The notes under the pieces were generated by a model. The model made no database searches and was not told where the DNA came from. It worked only from the letters and a program-made list of their open reading frames with translations. The position numbers and the translations under genes are program-made. From positions 2,046,001 to 2,110,000 of the forward strand of contig NC_070569.1 in NCBI RefSeq assembly GCF_026914185.1: a DNA stretch of 64,000 nucleotides. Direction: 5' to 3'. Positions within the stretch are counted from its first letter, which is position 1. Every line of letters starts with the position of its first letter. Shown in pieces: positions 12,212-23,061 of the stretch. The stretch comes from Puccinia triticina. Its lineage: Eukaryota; Basidiomycota; Pucciniomycetes; Pucciniales; Pucciniaceae.

Positions 12212-12230
12212 TTTTAGACTCTCGCTACCA
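12212..12230 (-). other. Element A primer binding site
   Basis: On the minus strand the bases directly after the 5' LTR read TGGTAGCGAGAGTC. TGGTAGC is complementary to a tRNA 3' end GCTACCA, which fits a full-length tRNA primer such as initiator Met. The match beyond seven bases cannot be judged without the host tRNAs. Confidence 0.6.
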
Positions 12231-12785
12231 TGTAGGAATTTGAGATCTTATGACTTTATTGCAGCGCACAAACTAAAGCTAGTAGTAGTATAACACTTAA
12301 ATAATAGAAAGTTAATAAATGAATAAAGGATAACATGAGTTAAATGAGTGAGATCAGATATACCTTCTTATAGCTCGGGTCCTAACTATAACGAGAAAAG
12401 ATTCTTAATGGAAGAGTTTAACAGGATTTGTAAAGGAAACAGACAAAACAAGCCTAGAAAGAATAACAAGGGTTAATACAATTAAAAACAACGCATGAGG
12501 AGATAAGAATAAGAAACCAAAGAATTGAGATTCAAGTTATACCTCCACTTGTGTCTGAACCGTGCTCCTCCTGAGTCTTCTGAACCAGATCTTGTTTGTG
12601 AATTGGAGCCGATTTTGCAAAACTAGGACTTGAGATGAAAGTGAATTAAGGGCTTGAGTGTTCAACGGTGTTGCGCGAGAAAGTCGTCCAGCATCCAATT
12701 TCTTCCTTGTGCGCGGGGTTGAGCCAAGTTGACTGTTCAGTGTCATAGTGCATATGCATCGCACTGTTAGAATTATTTTCCAACA
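12231..12785 (-). repeat. 5' LTR of copia element A
   Basis: 555 bp, same length as the partner LTR. It contains element A's promoter by position; no TATA box stands out. It differs from 7290-7844 at about nine sites. Confidence 0.95.
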
Positions 12786-12791
12786 CTAACA

Positions 12792-12802
12792 TCCCCCCCA
12801 AG
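12792..12802 (-). other. Polypurine tract of element B
   Basis: The minus strand reads CTTGGGGGGGA directly before the LTR start TGTTAG. This is where plus-strand DNA synthesis would be primed. Element A now sits between this tract and most of the LTR. Confidence 0.8.
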
Positions 12803-12812
12803 TTGGTAAACT

Positions 12813-13484
12813 TTACCCCGTCAAGCCTAGATTTGCCGTTGCCGTGTCCATTTTGTTGGGGCCTAGTTTCTTGGTGAAGATATCAGCTTGCTGGTTGATT
12901 GTACTTGTCCACGCTATCTTGATGTTGTTCTCTCGCACAAAATCATTAATGAAGTAAAATGCGCGTATAAGATATTGAGTCTTTCTCTTTGATGCGTTGT
13001 CACCAGCTATCAATATTGCTGCTTTGTTGTCACAGAATACGTTCATGGGTAATTAATGTTGAATGTCGTCCAAAAGAATTGAGATTCCCGCCAGGTGTTG
13101 AGCTCCTGCCAAGAGTGCTACGTATTCCGCCGCGCATGTCAAGAGTGCCACCACCGTCTGCCGTTTTGCTCCCCATGCAATGGCATTGCCCATATGTTTG
13201 ATAACAAAACTGGGAGTCAATCACTTGTGCTCGCCTCCCCAATTCACATCCAACCATAGATTCAGGGTATCCCCGCTTCCTTGAATCAAAAGTCTCTTTG
13301 ACGACAAACGCTTCAAGTATCCAATCAAGAGGTCTAGCGCTTTCCAATGGTTCATTGAGGGATTTTGACTGTATCTAGCTAGAAGGTTTACTCCATATGA
13401 TGGGTCCAATCTTGTCCCCGCCGCAAGATACATGAGCAAACCTAGTATAGATCTGTATGCCGTTTGATCTACAGGTTCTCCCAA
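12813..13484 (-). pseudogene. Element B RNase H, decayed
   Basis: 13221-13484 contains a YRSILGLLMYLAAGTRLD block (end of RT) and LWLDVNWGGE, the first RNase H Asp. 13030-13220 is out of frame. 12813-13046 holds VFCDNKAAI (a catalytic Asp) and the end motif NQQADIFTKKL. The pieces are in three phases, so the gene is dead. Sequence is closer to elements C and D (WGGE, FCDN) than to element A. Confidence 0.85.
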
Positions 13485-13496
13485 GTGTACTTCTAG

Positions 13497-14753
13497 TTAA
13501 ATGTCTGGTAGGGTGCTCCGCTGGTTGAATACAGGTCTTGAGTAGTCATTCACAATCTGATCAGCTAGCTTTTCTTGGTCTAATTCAATCACGTCTGCCT
13601 TCACTTTGATGTTGATGCCAACCAGTTTTGCAATCTTATCCAACCACTTTATTCTCATATCTTTCTCCATTGCTGTTTTCAATTCCCACATGAGAGTTTC
13701 ATTGGATGCCACTGCAAAGCTCTCATCCACATGTAGCCATATAATGATGAAATCCGGTCCTCATCGATATATATAAAGTGATTGTTCCAATTCTGACACC
13801 ACAAAACCATTATCTTCCATTTTGCTCTTGAAGAATTTCCGCCAGCATCTCGCCGCCTGTTTTGTACCGTACATAGCCTTCTTCAATTTCATTATTTTTC
13901 CTTTTAATTCTGGGCATATTTCAACGGGAGGTTGTACATAGACTTCTTCCTCTATAGGACTGTAGAGGTAAGCCGAACTAACGTCAAATGTTGCAATCGG
14001 ATAATGGTACTTGATTGCTAGTGAAATAAGTAATTGCAGAGTGACAAGTGAAGCCGTTGGAGCATATGTTTTGTTGCAGTCCCTACCCATTACCTGATTG
14101 AAGCCTTTTGCAACATATCTTGCTTGAAAAATTTCCGGGTCTCCTTCGGCCATTCCTTCTTTTATTGCAAATACCCACCAACAACCTAGAGCCTTGACTC
14201 CAGGAAACGGTTCCATTGGCTCCCACACGTCGAGTTCAAAGAACTTGTTGATTTCATAGTTTGCCGCTCCTAGCCATTCTTTTGAGTCCGGTGACTTTAG
14301 AGCTGATCTTATGTGCAACGGTAGTCTTTGGTCTTCATTCATGGGCAAGTTGGTCATTGCTTGTTCTTCTGCTTTTGCATTGATTTTGGTCTCCTCCTCG
14401 CCTAGTTTGAGCACGATTTGATTCAAGATGAGGTTGAGATTGCCTTTTGATGGAGTCTTCTTCCTGACCGGGAGGTACTGAAATTCAGGAAATATGACTG
14501 AAGTTGAGTGTAGAATCCTGCCATCGTATGAAGAGTGGATGAGCCAACCGCCTCCTGCCGCTGGATACCCAATCAGTTTTCCAACATGCGCCCTCTGAGA
14601 TAGTTTATTGCGCTTTTCTTTTGGTATGTGTACTATTGCCTCTGCTCCAAACGGGTACAGAACATTTGGATCTATCTCTATTCCGTACATTGCCGTGAGG
14701 GGACAAGTCGCTACCTTCTTATTTGGAATCCTGTTGTGTATGTGAGCCGCCAT
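13497..14753 (-). pseudogene. Element B integrase end and reverse transcriptase
   Basis: 13761-14753 starts in the integrase C-terminus (HIHNRIPNKK) and runs through the RT blocks: WWVFAIKEG, then ARYVAKGFNQV, ATFDVSSAYLYS (first catalytic Asp) and KKAMYGTKQAARCW. After a stop and frame change the next segment (13497-13730) resumes around the active site. That site reads HVDES in place of HVDDG, so the second aspartate of the pair is lost and the enzyme would be inactive even with the frame restored. In a live element this makes cDNA in the particle. Confidence 0.9.
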
Positions 14754-14768
14754 CCAGTAAGCATAGCT

Positions 14769-15452
14769 TCAATACAACTGAGGCATCTTTGATTTGTGCA
14801 GCATGGTCCTTGCCATGTTGCCTAGCATACGGTTGACTCGCTCAGCCTCACCATTGTGTTCCGGGCTGTAAGGTGGTACCGGTGCTAGAGAAATTCCAAG
14901 CGGTTGTATTAGCTTCTTCAGGGATGCTGTATACTCGGGTGCATTGTCACAACACAGGTTTTTTGGGTATCTGCCAAAAGTGTTCTTCAAATGGTTCATC
15001 CACACCATTATCTTGCTCAGTACTTCACTTTGTTCCGTCATTGCATCACACCATATGTAAGTCAAGGTGTGGTCTCTCATGGTGAGAATTTACCGCTTTC
15101 CTGACAATGGTGAGAATGTACCGCTTTCCTGACATGTCGTACAAGAATGGTCTGGCTATGTCCGACACTAGAAGGTCCATCGGGTTGCTTGTGGGATTAG
15201 TGAATTACCGCCTGGCAATTTCTTGTCTATGCTCTTTGAGGTTGTGCATTGTTGACAAAAGAAAGAAGCCGATGTCTTCCCTTCAATCTCTTCCGGGTAG
15301 TGTTGTTGAAGGTACTTCTTCACCACTTCTTCTGATACATGTCCTAGTTGCCGGTGCCAGAGGAACGGATCAAATGACAGTTGTTGTGTGATTTTGTTCA
15401 GGCTCAGAGATTGTTTTAAATTGCTTAAGAACCAGCAATAATTTTTGTACAA
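14769..15452 (-). pseudogene. Element B integrase and pre-integrase domain, decayed
   Basis: 15168-15452 shows the zinc module (FLWHRQLGHVSEE, then CQQCTTSKS). 14769-15080 shows the core with CCDNAPEY (second Asp) and HNGEAERVNR (Glu). About 90 bases between them are scrambled by frameshifts, including a short local repeat of ATGGTGAGAA(T) at 15078-15117. Confidence 0.85.
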
Positions 15453-15559
15453 TGTTTTAAATACTACATTATTTGGGCTTGTTAATGTAGCATCTGAACC
15501 TTGAAAAAATGACCGCCATCCTACACTTGTCTATTGTCCAACCGACAGGATGATACCAT

Positions 15560-15960
15560 CTACGCCCGGAAAATAGTATACGTTATTAACCATGACTGTC
15601 CCCTGCTTCGGATTGTCCTCTTGAAGCTAACATCAACCAAGCAATCAGCCACTGCCAGGAGTATTTTTCTTGGTTGGGCCAGTCGTTCTCTTGATGTGTA
15701 CAGATTGAGTGAACCACTCACGTGAGTTGAGGCTCCTGAGTCTAGGAGGATCTTCCCATCATCGATCTCCGGTACCTCTAGTTGTTGTAAGCGGTTGTGT
15801 CTGCCAAAATGACGATCTGGAGGTAGGTAGTTGGAACCGGGGGTGTCGTGTCCTTCTGGTGGTGGTCCTATCACACCCAAGGCGTCGTCTTCCCAGAAAG
15901 CTTTGCAGTTGTTGTACCAGTGTCCGTTTTGTTTGCAATAGTGACAGTTTACGCCCCTTT
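15560..15960 (-). pseudogene. Element B zinc knuckle and protease
   Basis: 15905-15946 encodes a complete CCHC zinc knuckle, CHYCKQNGHWYNNC. The same frame continues to the protease active site LLDSGASTHVSG. The frame closes at 15560. Both motifs are canonical. The knuckle binds element RNA and the protease cleaves the polyprotein. Confidence 0.85.
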
Positions 15961-16179
15961 TGTGCTTCAGGTGTTTGGGAATCGGGTGACTGCAAAATAT
16001 AGTTGCTTTCTCGATTGATAGTTGAGGCTTTGGCTGCAGGAGGTGATTGTATTGCTGGGGGCTCGGGATTTTGCTGGCCTGTGGTAACTGTTGCGGATTA
16101 CAATGGTGTGGAGGCGCATAGCGACCGGGGTCGTGCGCATAGCATTGATTGCATCTAAGTCCATCAGGGTGTAGTGGTC

Positions 16180-17023
16180 TTAGACGGTGGAACTAGACTT
16201 ATGTTGTGATTTTCCGGTTGCGCCTTGGATTACTGTCATCACATCATTCAGGGTGACGGCAGTTGCTTTCTCAAGCTTTTGGCTGACCACAAATTCAAAT
16301 GTTTTTGTGTCAATCCCCGCAGGCGCCAAGAAGCTGCTTTGTAAGCATAAACCACCCATTTCCTCAAAAGTAATTTTCAATTGAGTCATTTCAGCCCATA
16401 ATTTACTCCACTTTGCCAGGTCGACATTGGTTCTCGGAATCAATCTGTTTGCCATCAGATCTGTAAGCTGGCCAATGAGATCTAATTTGTGTTGACGGTT
16501 GGACCGATTGCACTGGCTTTTGAGGTTCGTGAAGATGGTCCACGGGTCGTTCGAATTGGTCCCATCAACAATGTCCAGTAGGGACGTTTCAATTGTGGAT
16601 CGTAGGAGACAGGCAATGGCCGCTTGATTCTTGGCAGTTCTTGACTTGAAGTTCGACTCCAGAGCAGTAAACACATTGATTGGTGTTCTCAAAGACATAC
16701 TTGAGGGTCCTGTTGATCTCGCAATCCCAGACTTTGAAGTTTGCCTTCCCTTTTGCGAGCCGGGCCTTTTTTGGGTTGTGCATGTAGTGGAGCTCAAGGG
16801 GTTTCTTGTGGAAGCTGTTGAGGACACTGCTTCCTTCAGGTTGCTGGACAGGAGCAGGGATCATTGACAATAGCCAATTGATTTCGGCTTTCAAGCAAAA
16901 ATAGTCTTCTGCAGTTGGTTGTAGCGCCATGTTGACGTCTACCAAGGAGGAGTATTGGATGGGTTGATTGAATCGTTTGTATGATTTCTTTTGATTTTCT
17001 TTGAATTCTTGGATTGTTTGCAA
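16180..17023 (-). pseudogene. Element B gag, decayed
   Basis: Two overlapping frames share the Gag: 16589-17023 (a start region rich in Lys and Gln) and 16180-16827, which holds the UBN2-like body (IACLLRSTIETSLLDIV, then WTIFTNLKSQCN and a LQSSFLAPAG block). A frameshift near 16600-16700 joins them. About 170 bases separate gag from the 5' LTR. Confidence 0.8.
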
Positions 17024-17174
17024 TCTTTCTTCTTCTTCTTTTTCTCTTTCAATTCATTGTTTCTCTTTGGTCTCTTGGATTGCCTTTTCTTGAATTACTT
17101 TTAGCTTTCCTCCTCTTCCGACCATTCAGTTCTGGTCTCCTGCAAAGTGGACTTGGTTCCCGTTGCGCGGCATC

Positions 17175-17193
17175 AAGAGCTCAGCTTTTAACC
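17175..17193 (-). other. Element B primer binding site, half-tRNA type
   Basis: In element orientation the bases after the 5' LTR read GGTTAAAAGCTGAGCTC. The complement contains GCTTTTAACC, which looks like the anticodon loop and 3' stem of a Lys(UUU) tRNA and not like a tRNA 3' end. This would be internal (half-tRNA) priming, as in elements C and D but with another tRNA. It is an inference from the anticodon-like TTTT run. Confidence 0.45.
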
Positions 17194-17523
17194 TATAAGA
17201 CACTCAGGGGAGTGAATGCAAATCTGACAAAAAGAAATGCTTTGCAGGTAAGCTTGGGCTGGCACGGTATTGGTTCCAATCTCGGTATTGATTACACTCA
17301 CCTGACAAAAAGAAATGCTTCGCAGGTAAGCTTGGGCCGGCACGGTATTGGGTCCAATCTTGGTGAGGAAAGAGAGGAACCAATACCGGCGGGTCGAGTT
17401 AGACTAAGTACAAGTTTGCGCAGCCGCAGTAATGCATAAATGTACATGATTTGTTTATGCATAACTGTGTGTTGGAACTCTAATGATCTAAGTTTACCAC
17501 CTTGGCCCGCTTACTCTCTAACA
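17194..17523 (-). repeat. 5' LTR of copia element B
   Basis: 330 bp. It matches 7039-7289 but contains a 78-bp internal tandem duplication (CTGACAAAAAGAAATGCTT occurs twice). It ends CTAACA, followed by the CTGAG target duplication at 17524-17528. Confidence 0.9.
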
Positions 17524-17528
17524 CTGAG

Positions 17529-19599
17529 CTCATGTCATGGGCTGCAGTCACAAATTCTGGATGGGAAAATGGTGATGCTTTTGCCGGATTCCATGGGAAG
17601 ACCCCAAATTCTTGCCGCATAAGTGCAGCAGTAGACAAAATCATAAAACTAATTTTTGCCAGCATATATAGATTTGAATCTCCTTAAAATTTCAATTTTC
17701 AACCACAAAACCAATCTTAACACAGCTCACACAAATCTTGGCCATCATAGCATGGAAATAAAAATCATGGCAACCACACCTCTAGGTTTTCTATTTTCAA
17801 CTTGCTCAACTCTTTGCCAAGGAATATGCAGAATCCATTTCCATGTTATGAAAATTCTGCAAATCTGCATTGGAGATACCTGCAAGCTGCAATGAACCAT
17901 CTGAAATTGATTTGGGCCTCATTCAAGAAAAAATAGATGAAAGGTTACCTCAAGCATATGAATATGCCATATGGCAGGACTGCCCATCTAACTTTTGGAA
18001 TTCCTCCAAAGCTTCTGAAAACTTTGTGTCTTTTCCAAAAAATACTTGAACTTATTCCACCCAGTCTTAATCCACTTGAAATGATGTTTTCTCACCCATT
18101 TTTCAGATAAAAGTTGGTTTTTCCGCATCATCAAAGGTTAAAAAATTTATATCATTTCCTTTGAGCTGTCCCATTCCCCCTTGGGGCCATTCACATCTCC
18201 TGAAACACCAAATTTGGGGACTATGCCCTTGTGTGAATATACATGGTTGAAACTTGAATATTGATGCAATCATAACACTAGGTGCACAATTGGCTGAATA
18301 TCAAGGTGTGTTTGTGGAATGCAGCAAGAATATCAAGGTGTGTTTGATTTCAATCTTCTGCTGCAGAGAAGACTCAATCAACTTATCATGAATACCCCTG
18401 TGCTGAAAAGTGTAATTATAATAATCTCAAGAAATTTTTCAACCACTAATCAGGTATTTGTATCAGAAAGTGGCCACCCACAAGAAGCAGGTGTTATACA
18501 ATCTTGAGAACTACTATCTCAGACCCTCTGGAGGGGATTTCCAGAAGTAAAGCCACAAATTGAATGGTGTAGACCTTCTTACCAACTCTGAAGTACAAAC
18601 TCAGGGTTGTAGAAATCTTTATGGATCTGTTGGACACAAAAGGTGCATGGCAGGAGATTGATTTATTGGTCATCTGGATTTGGAGGATGTGGAAACCAAA
18701 TGAAGAAGAAAGACCAAACCCTTGCCAGCTGTCTTGTGTAATAAGTAGTCTATGCAATTACTATTGATTCAGTCCCATTATTTAGACCACTATTAGTTCA
18801 CTGGTTTTCCTATCACACATTTACTTTCAGTTTTAATTTTAATCCAACATTTTTTGCCCAGTTAGAGTGTTCAGACTCACCTGTCAAGCCCAATTGTTTC
18901 AGTTAAGGTTGGGTCAGCCTGCTCAACATGTCCTTGAGCATGTGGGTCCAACTGCATGTCGGACTGTGCTGACAGAGCTGACCTCGAACAAGCAATGCCC
19001 TCCAGCTGGTCCTTGGACCAGTTAGTCAAACCCAGGGGCCCAACCAGATTTTTCACAGGTCCGTACAACAAGTTCCCTCTTGTCAAACATGCCGTGGAGC
19101 TCCAACTGGTGCTGGGCCGTAATTGGCAGTTACTGGCAATGCTGAAACAAATGCAATACAAGGAATGCATATGGTAAACACTTCACATTGAAGATACATA
19201 CCTGCATGTCTAATTTTTTTTAGCCATTATACACAGGATAACAGCTAAAAACAAAAAAGGAGACATGTAGGTCTGCATCTTCAATCTTGTCATTTGTTTC
19301 CGCCTTGTTACAGGAAGGGATGAGTGCTTTGTGCGCTGCCTTTGCGGTAGTCCAGAAAAGTGATGAGGAGTTGAGTGATAGCAGAAGTTGTTGGATTTGT
19401 TGAGAGACAACGGGGGTTTGATTCCCGTTGGGGGTAGGTTGTTGTTGAGGAACTGGAAAAGAAAGGAGTCCGGCAAGAAAGGGCTAGAAGATGTGATCTT
19501 AAAGGGATTCAGGAATGACTCAAGGCAGCTGAGAGACGTAGAAAACTCAGAAGCTACGGGGAAGGATCAATAATGTTGGAATCTGGAATCTTGATGAGT
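17529..19599. other. No gene seen
   Basis: AT-rich sequence with only short open stretches on both strands. I find no domain, splice-joined frame, RNA gene or clear terminal repeat. 19320-19599 may be the upstream part of the dispersed repeat that follows (it shares AACTCAGAAG blocks with 46940-46960). Confidence 0.4.
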
Positions 19600-19850
19600 G
19601 ATCTGAGATGGTTCAGATAAAGTCCCATGCCGTCCCATCATCTGAGTTTGAGCTGAAATCAGACTCTGGGAAATGTGCAACATGTATGGAAAGGTCATCA
19701 TACACCTGCACACCCCTGCGTTAAGACAACCAAAAGACAGGGGAAAGGAGTTCTGGGCTAATTGATCTTGAGGGTTCTTGAGGGAGTCTTAATCCTGGAT
19801 CCGCCATGACTGAAAAAGACTGATACCATGGCCACCACATCACTTGTTTG
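19600..19850. repeat. Second copy of the dispersed repeat family
   Basis: Blocks GGTTCAGATAAAGTCCCATG, GAGTTTGAGCTGAAATCAGA and CTCTGGG appear in the same order as at 6395-6460 and 47015-47085. The A-rich middle segment is short here. Ends are undefined. Confidence 0.45.
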
Positions 19851-20365
19851 ACCAGTTAGCTTGTCAGGCAAAATGCCCAACAAGTGATCTGGTTGTTCAA
19901 GCTTGTTTGGCCAGTCCTGCAACAAATCCTACTCCTTGGACATGAAGGCTTGACAAGTCCAAATTGTTGGAAATCTGAGTTCAACAAGTCCAGTTCAAGG
20001 GTGTGCAACCTGTGAAATATAAATTGCTTTGGGCTCCCTTCAACTGACAAGCCAACAACAGAAACCAACTTGTTGGGCTAGTTGGGGTCTTGCAAGGCAG
20101 GATGGTTGGCTTTGTTAGTGGAAGCAGGACAATCACTGCTTCCAACCTATGCCAACTGTCTCATGTACATAAAGGAGCAATCTGAAAGATGTACATAATG
20201 TTTGATTTTAGGTTATTAATCCTATGTAATCAACTTGTTTTCAAATGTCAACAGTGATTTTTTAGCAGAGAAAATTCATCATAAGAGCAGGGTTACAGAC
20301 ATATATTGAACCTGCTGGAGTGCTAACCCTGAGTACTCCCTCCCCCTTGCAACATATCCTTCAAC

Positions 20366-21860
20366 ATGTCCATCTTCATCCATCCCTTAAGTCTCATACC
20401 CTACTCCACATCCCCCCGTCTACCAACACCTGACAAATCAATTGGCCTCACTGCGGATTTCCTCTCCAGCTGGTACCTTTTTTTCCTTGGTTGTCACAAA
20501 AAAGCCCTCACCATGCAAGTCATCAAAATTCTCCGCAAAGCATTCGAGTTGCTTCCCTTCAGTCTTTGGTGTCAGCTCATCAGGAGCAACCTCCTGCCCC
20601 ATTGCATCCACTCACCTGACTCATTCCAAATCAATGACCCATTCATGGGCTCCCTTTGTTGTCTCACTGCTGTCCAAAAGGCTCATTGGATCTACAAGCA
20701 TCCAACTGGGAATTCAGCCAAGAGCTATGCAGGTGAGAACCAGCTCTGGGTACCAGAAGCTGATATCAATTGGCTCTGGATGCAGAATAGGATGCCACAA
20801 ACAGCCAAATATTGACTACCCGTTTGCAATGGGATTCATGCTTTGCCATCCTCAAGAACAAACAGCTGAGCAACCAACCACAATGTGCCAGATGAGTTTG
20901 ATGACCCTGGACAACCGGGTCAATTCTGAGCCTCACCCAAGACATCTGATGACAACTATCACCCAAACAATCCTAAGTTTGATGGCTATTGGCCAGTCGT
21001 ATTTCACTCACAATCTGAAAAACCAGATTTGCAGGCAAGCAACAACATCAGGTTTACTTGTAATGGACTTGGCTTAAATCTACCTGATTCACTGGAGAGA
21101 ATTGGCCGCGCATGGATCAAAAATGCATCATGGGGCCCAAATAATTGGGTCTTCTTCCAGAAAGAAGACACGTGAAATTCTGCTCTGGCCATTGTTTCCT
21201 GATCAGCATCAACATCCCACACCAAGAGTGCCAGTCTACTTGGGCAATATTGTAGAGGTTTTTGGATTTTCATTCTCATTTTGTGACTCACCATTCTGAA
21301 CCTAAATCATTGCATGTTCTCTTTCTAGTTGGTCAAAGGTGCCCGGTTGCTGATTTTTGTTGGCCCCAAGAGGGGACTCAAAGACGCTGTTGTACAAATC
21401 AAAATTGAATGTATGTGGGCTAGCAGCAGGGATGTACCTGGGATATATGCAGACAAAAAATACATGATTTCCAATCCATGCAAACGCTAAGTGGCTCCCT
21501 TATCCTGAAAGCACATGATACTAACCTTTGACCACCCTTTTGACTTATCTTAATTGTATAGATACCCCCATTGCGTCCAGTGGCCAATATACAGTCCAGC
21601 CAATGGAATTGACCCCCTTCCTCTTGAGCCATTCAGGAGGCCAAGATCTGAGTACTCACACACTCAACTTGCTGAGGAGAACCTGAGGCGGTTGTGCAAG
21701 TGCCGGAAGAGCTCTAGGAAGCAGACACAGGTCCAGTCTTCAGGGAACCCAGCAGACCTTCAGGCAACATCTGGCTCTGTGCCACACACCAAGGAACCTC
21801 AGTTGCCAACTCCACCTCCCCCATTGCAGCAATCCAAGTGGAAATTGGAAGTGTAGAAAG
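20366..21860 (+). pseudogene. Unrecognised decayed coding-like sequence
   Basis: Forward frames over this interval read like protein in patches (a Pro/Asp-rich PDEFDDPG segment near 20885, FDGYWPVVFH near 20980, an IGRAWIKNASWGPNNW patch near 21100-21150, and a Pro-rich tail that ends near 21855). Stops and frame changes interrupt them every 50-150 codons. I recognise no family. A degenerate lineage-specific gene or retroelement accessory gene is possible; so is chance. Confidence 0.2.
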
Positions 21861-22572
21861 TTGCCACCACATCCTCAACAAAGCGTCAACGGACTGAGAC
21901 CAGCAAAATCTCTCCACCTCCCCCATGTTGGCAATCCAAGCAGACACAATTGGAGGTGGACGGGCTCACTCAGGACCTCTCCCGGTCATTACAGGTCAGC
22001 TGTAGTTTGCATCATTATACTTCTCTATCAGGTTCAAGTTATAAAAAGTTAAAATCTTGAGCTGTACGGTGTTGTGTTGAGAAGAAAAGCCCAATTCTTG
22101 TGAAGTCAGGTGTTGCAGCGCTCTACTAAGCCTTAACCTTGTTAAATATATCAATGAAAACCAACATAAGTTTTTTGAAACTCTTACTTTTCCCCTCAGG
22201 TTTCTGGAGAAACCAGCTTCACATTGTGAAACAATTTTTTTTTCAGATGCCCTCTGGTGGAATGTATCCCAATGACTCCATCAGCGCTTTCAGTCTTGGG
22301 CATACCAAACATTGGAACTTATTCCATTCAATGATCTCACAATCAATTTCTTTTTCTCAGATGGATGTGGTACGTCTTTAGTAAGTACTATGTAAACTCA
22401 ATAAATTTTTTTTCTACAATCTGGAAACTTTTGGCTGATTCTTGTTTTGAGAAATATATTGTGGCCAGGAAAATATGGAAATTGGTACGTAGAACCAACT
22501 CTCATTTTTCCTGGTCTTGAAACTTGGAGAGGCTCTGAAATATTCAACAAGGATTGTTTTGGTTGAGATCAT
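21861..22572. other. No gene seen
   Basis: Short frames only. T-rich sequence with no recognised domain or RNA gene. Confidence 0.4.
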
Positions 22573-23061
22573 CACTTCAACCACTACCAGATATCCTGAG
22601 TGGGATATCCAGTAAGAAATCCAGGATACCCTGTAGCCCAAAGCACACTCTGTTAAAGGAGTGTGCCAAAGCACACTCTGACAAAGGAGTGTGCCAAAGC
22701 ACACTCCGTTAAAGGAGTGTGCCAAAGCACACTCCGTTAAAGGAGTGTGCCAAAGCACACTCCGTTAAAGGAGTGTGCCAAAGCACACTCCGTTAAAGGA
22801 GTGTGCCAAAGCACACTCCGTTAAAGGAGTGTGCCAAAGCACACTCCGTTAAAGGAGTGTGCCAAAGCACACTCCGTTAAAGGAGTGTGCCAAAGCACAC
22901 TCCGTTAAAGGGGTGTGCCAAAGCACACTCCGTTAAAGGAGTGTGCCTAAGCACACTCTGTCATAGGAGTGTGCCAAAGCACACTCTGTCATAGGAGTGT
23001 GCCAAAGCACACTCTGTCATAGGAGTGTGTCAAATCAGGATATCTGGTAGTGGTTGAAGTG
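22573..23061. mobile_element. TIR element with a hairpin minisatellite core
   Basis: A perfect 27-bp inverted repeat (22573-22599 and 23035-23061, starting CACTTCAACCACTACC) encloses a tandem array at 22636-23030. The element is 489 bp and has no coding capacity. No certain target duplication is visible at the outer edges. It is best called MITE-like. The inverted repeats plus the array would let either strand fold completely on itself. Confidence 0.75.
22636..23030. repeat. 28-bp tandem repeat, each unit a hairpin
   Basis: About fourteen head-to-tail units. Each contains GCACACTCC, a six-base loop (GTTAAA in most, GTCATA in the last three) and GGAGTGTGC, a perfect 9-bp stem. Units are nearly identical, so amplification is recent. 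There are no unique spacers, which rules out a CRISPR array. Confidence 0.95.

Larger units (their letters stand above)
7290..12785 (-). mobile_element. Copia element A, full length, inserted in the LTR of element B
   Basis: Two 555-bp LTRs (7290-7844 and 12231-12785) flank a 4386-bp internal region coded on the minus strand. The 5-bp direct repeat CTAAC at 7285-7289 and 12786-12790 is a perfect target duplication. In element orientation the LTR begins TGT(C/T)GGA and ends CCTACA. The internal order is gag, protease, pre-integrase, integrase, RT, RNase H. By eye the LTRs differ at nine positions, six of them CpG against TpG or CpA. Frameshifts and stops in gag, around the first integrase aspartate and between RT and RNase H make it non-autonomous now. 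Confidence 0.95.
7039..17523 (-). mobile_element. Copia element B, old, split by element A
   Basis: LTR copies lie at 7039-7289 (continued by one base at 12791) and 17194-17523, in minus orientation, with the sequence TGTTAG at the 5' end of each LTR. The direct repeat CTGAG at 7034-7038 and 17524-17528 is the target duplication. The internal part is 12792-17193 (about 4.4 kb) and encodes gag, protease, integrase, RT and RNase H in the copia order, broken by many stops and frameshifts. A polypurine tract (minus strand CTTGGGGGGGA) abuts the 3' LTR at 12792-12802. Element A is inserted six bases from the inner edge of the 3' LTR. The LTRs differ in length (252 and 330 bp) because of one internal duplication. 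Confidence 0.93.

Noticed and set aside
22636..23030. CRISPR-like regular repeat array
   Set aside because: Units are contiguous, with no unique spacers, and the setting is eukaryotic. It is a hairpin minisatellite.
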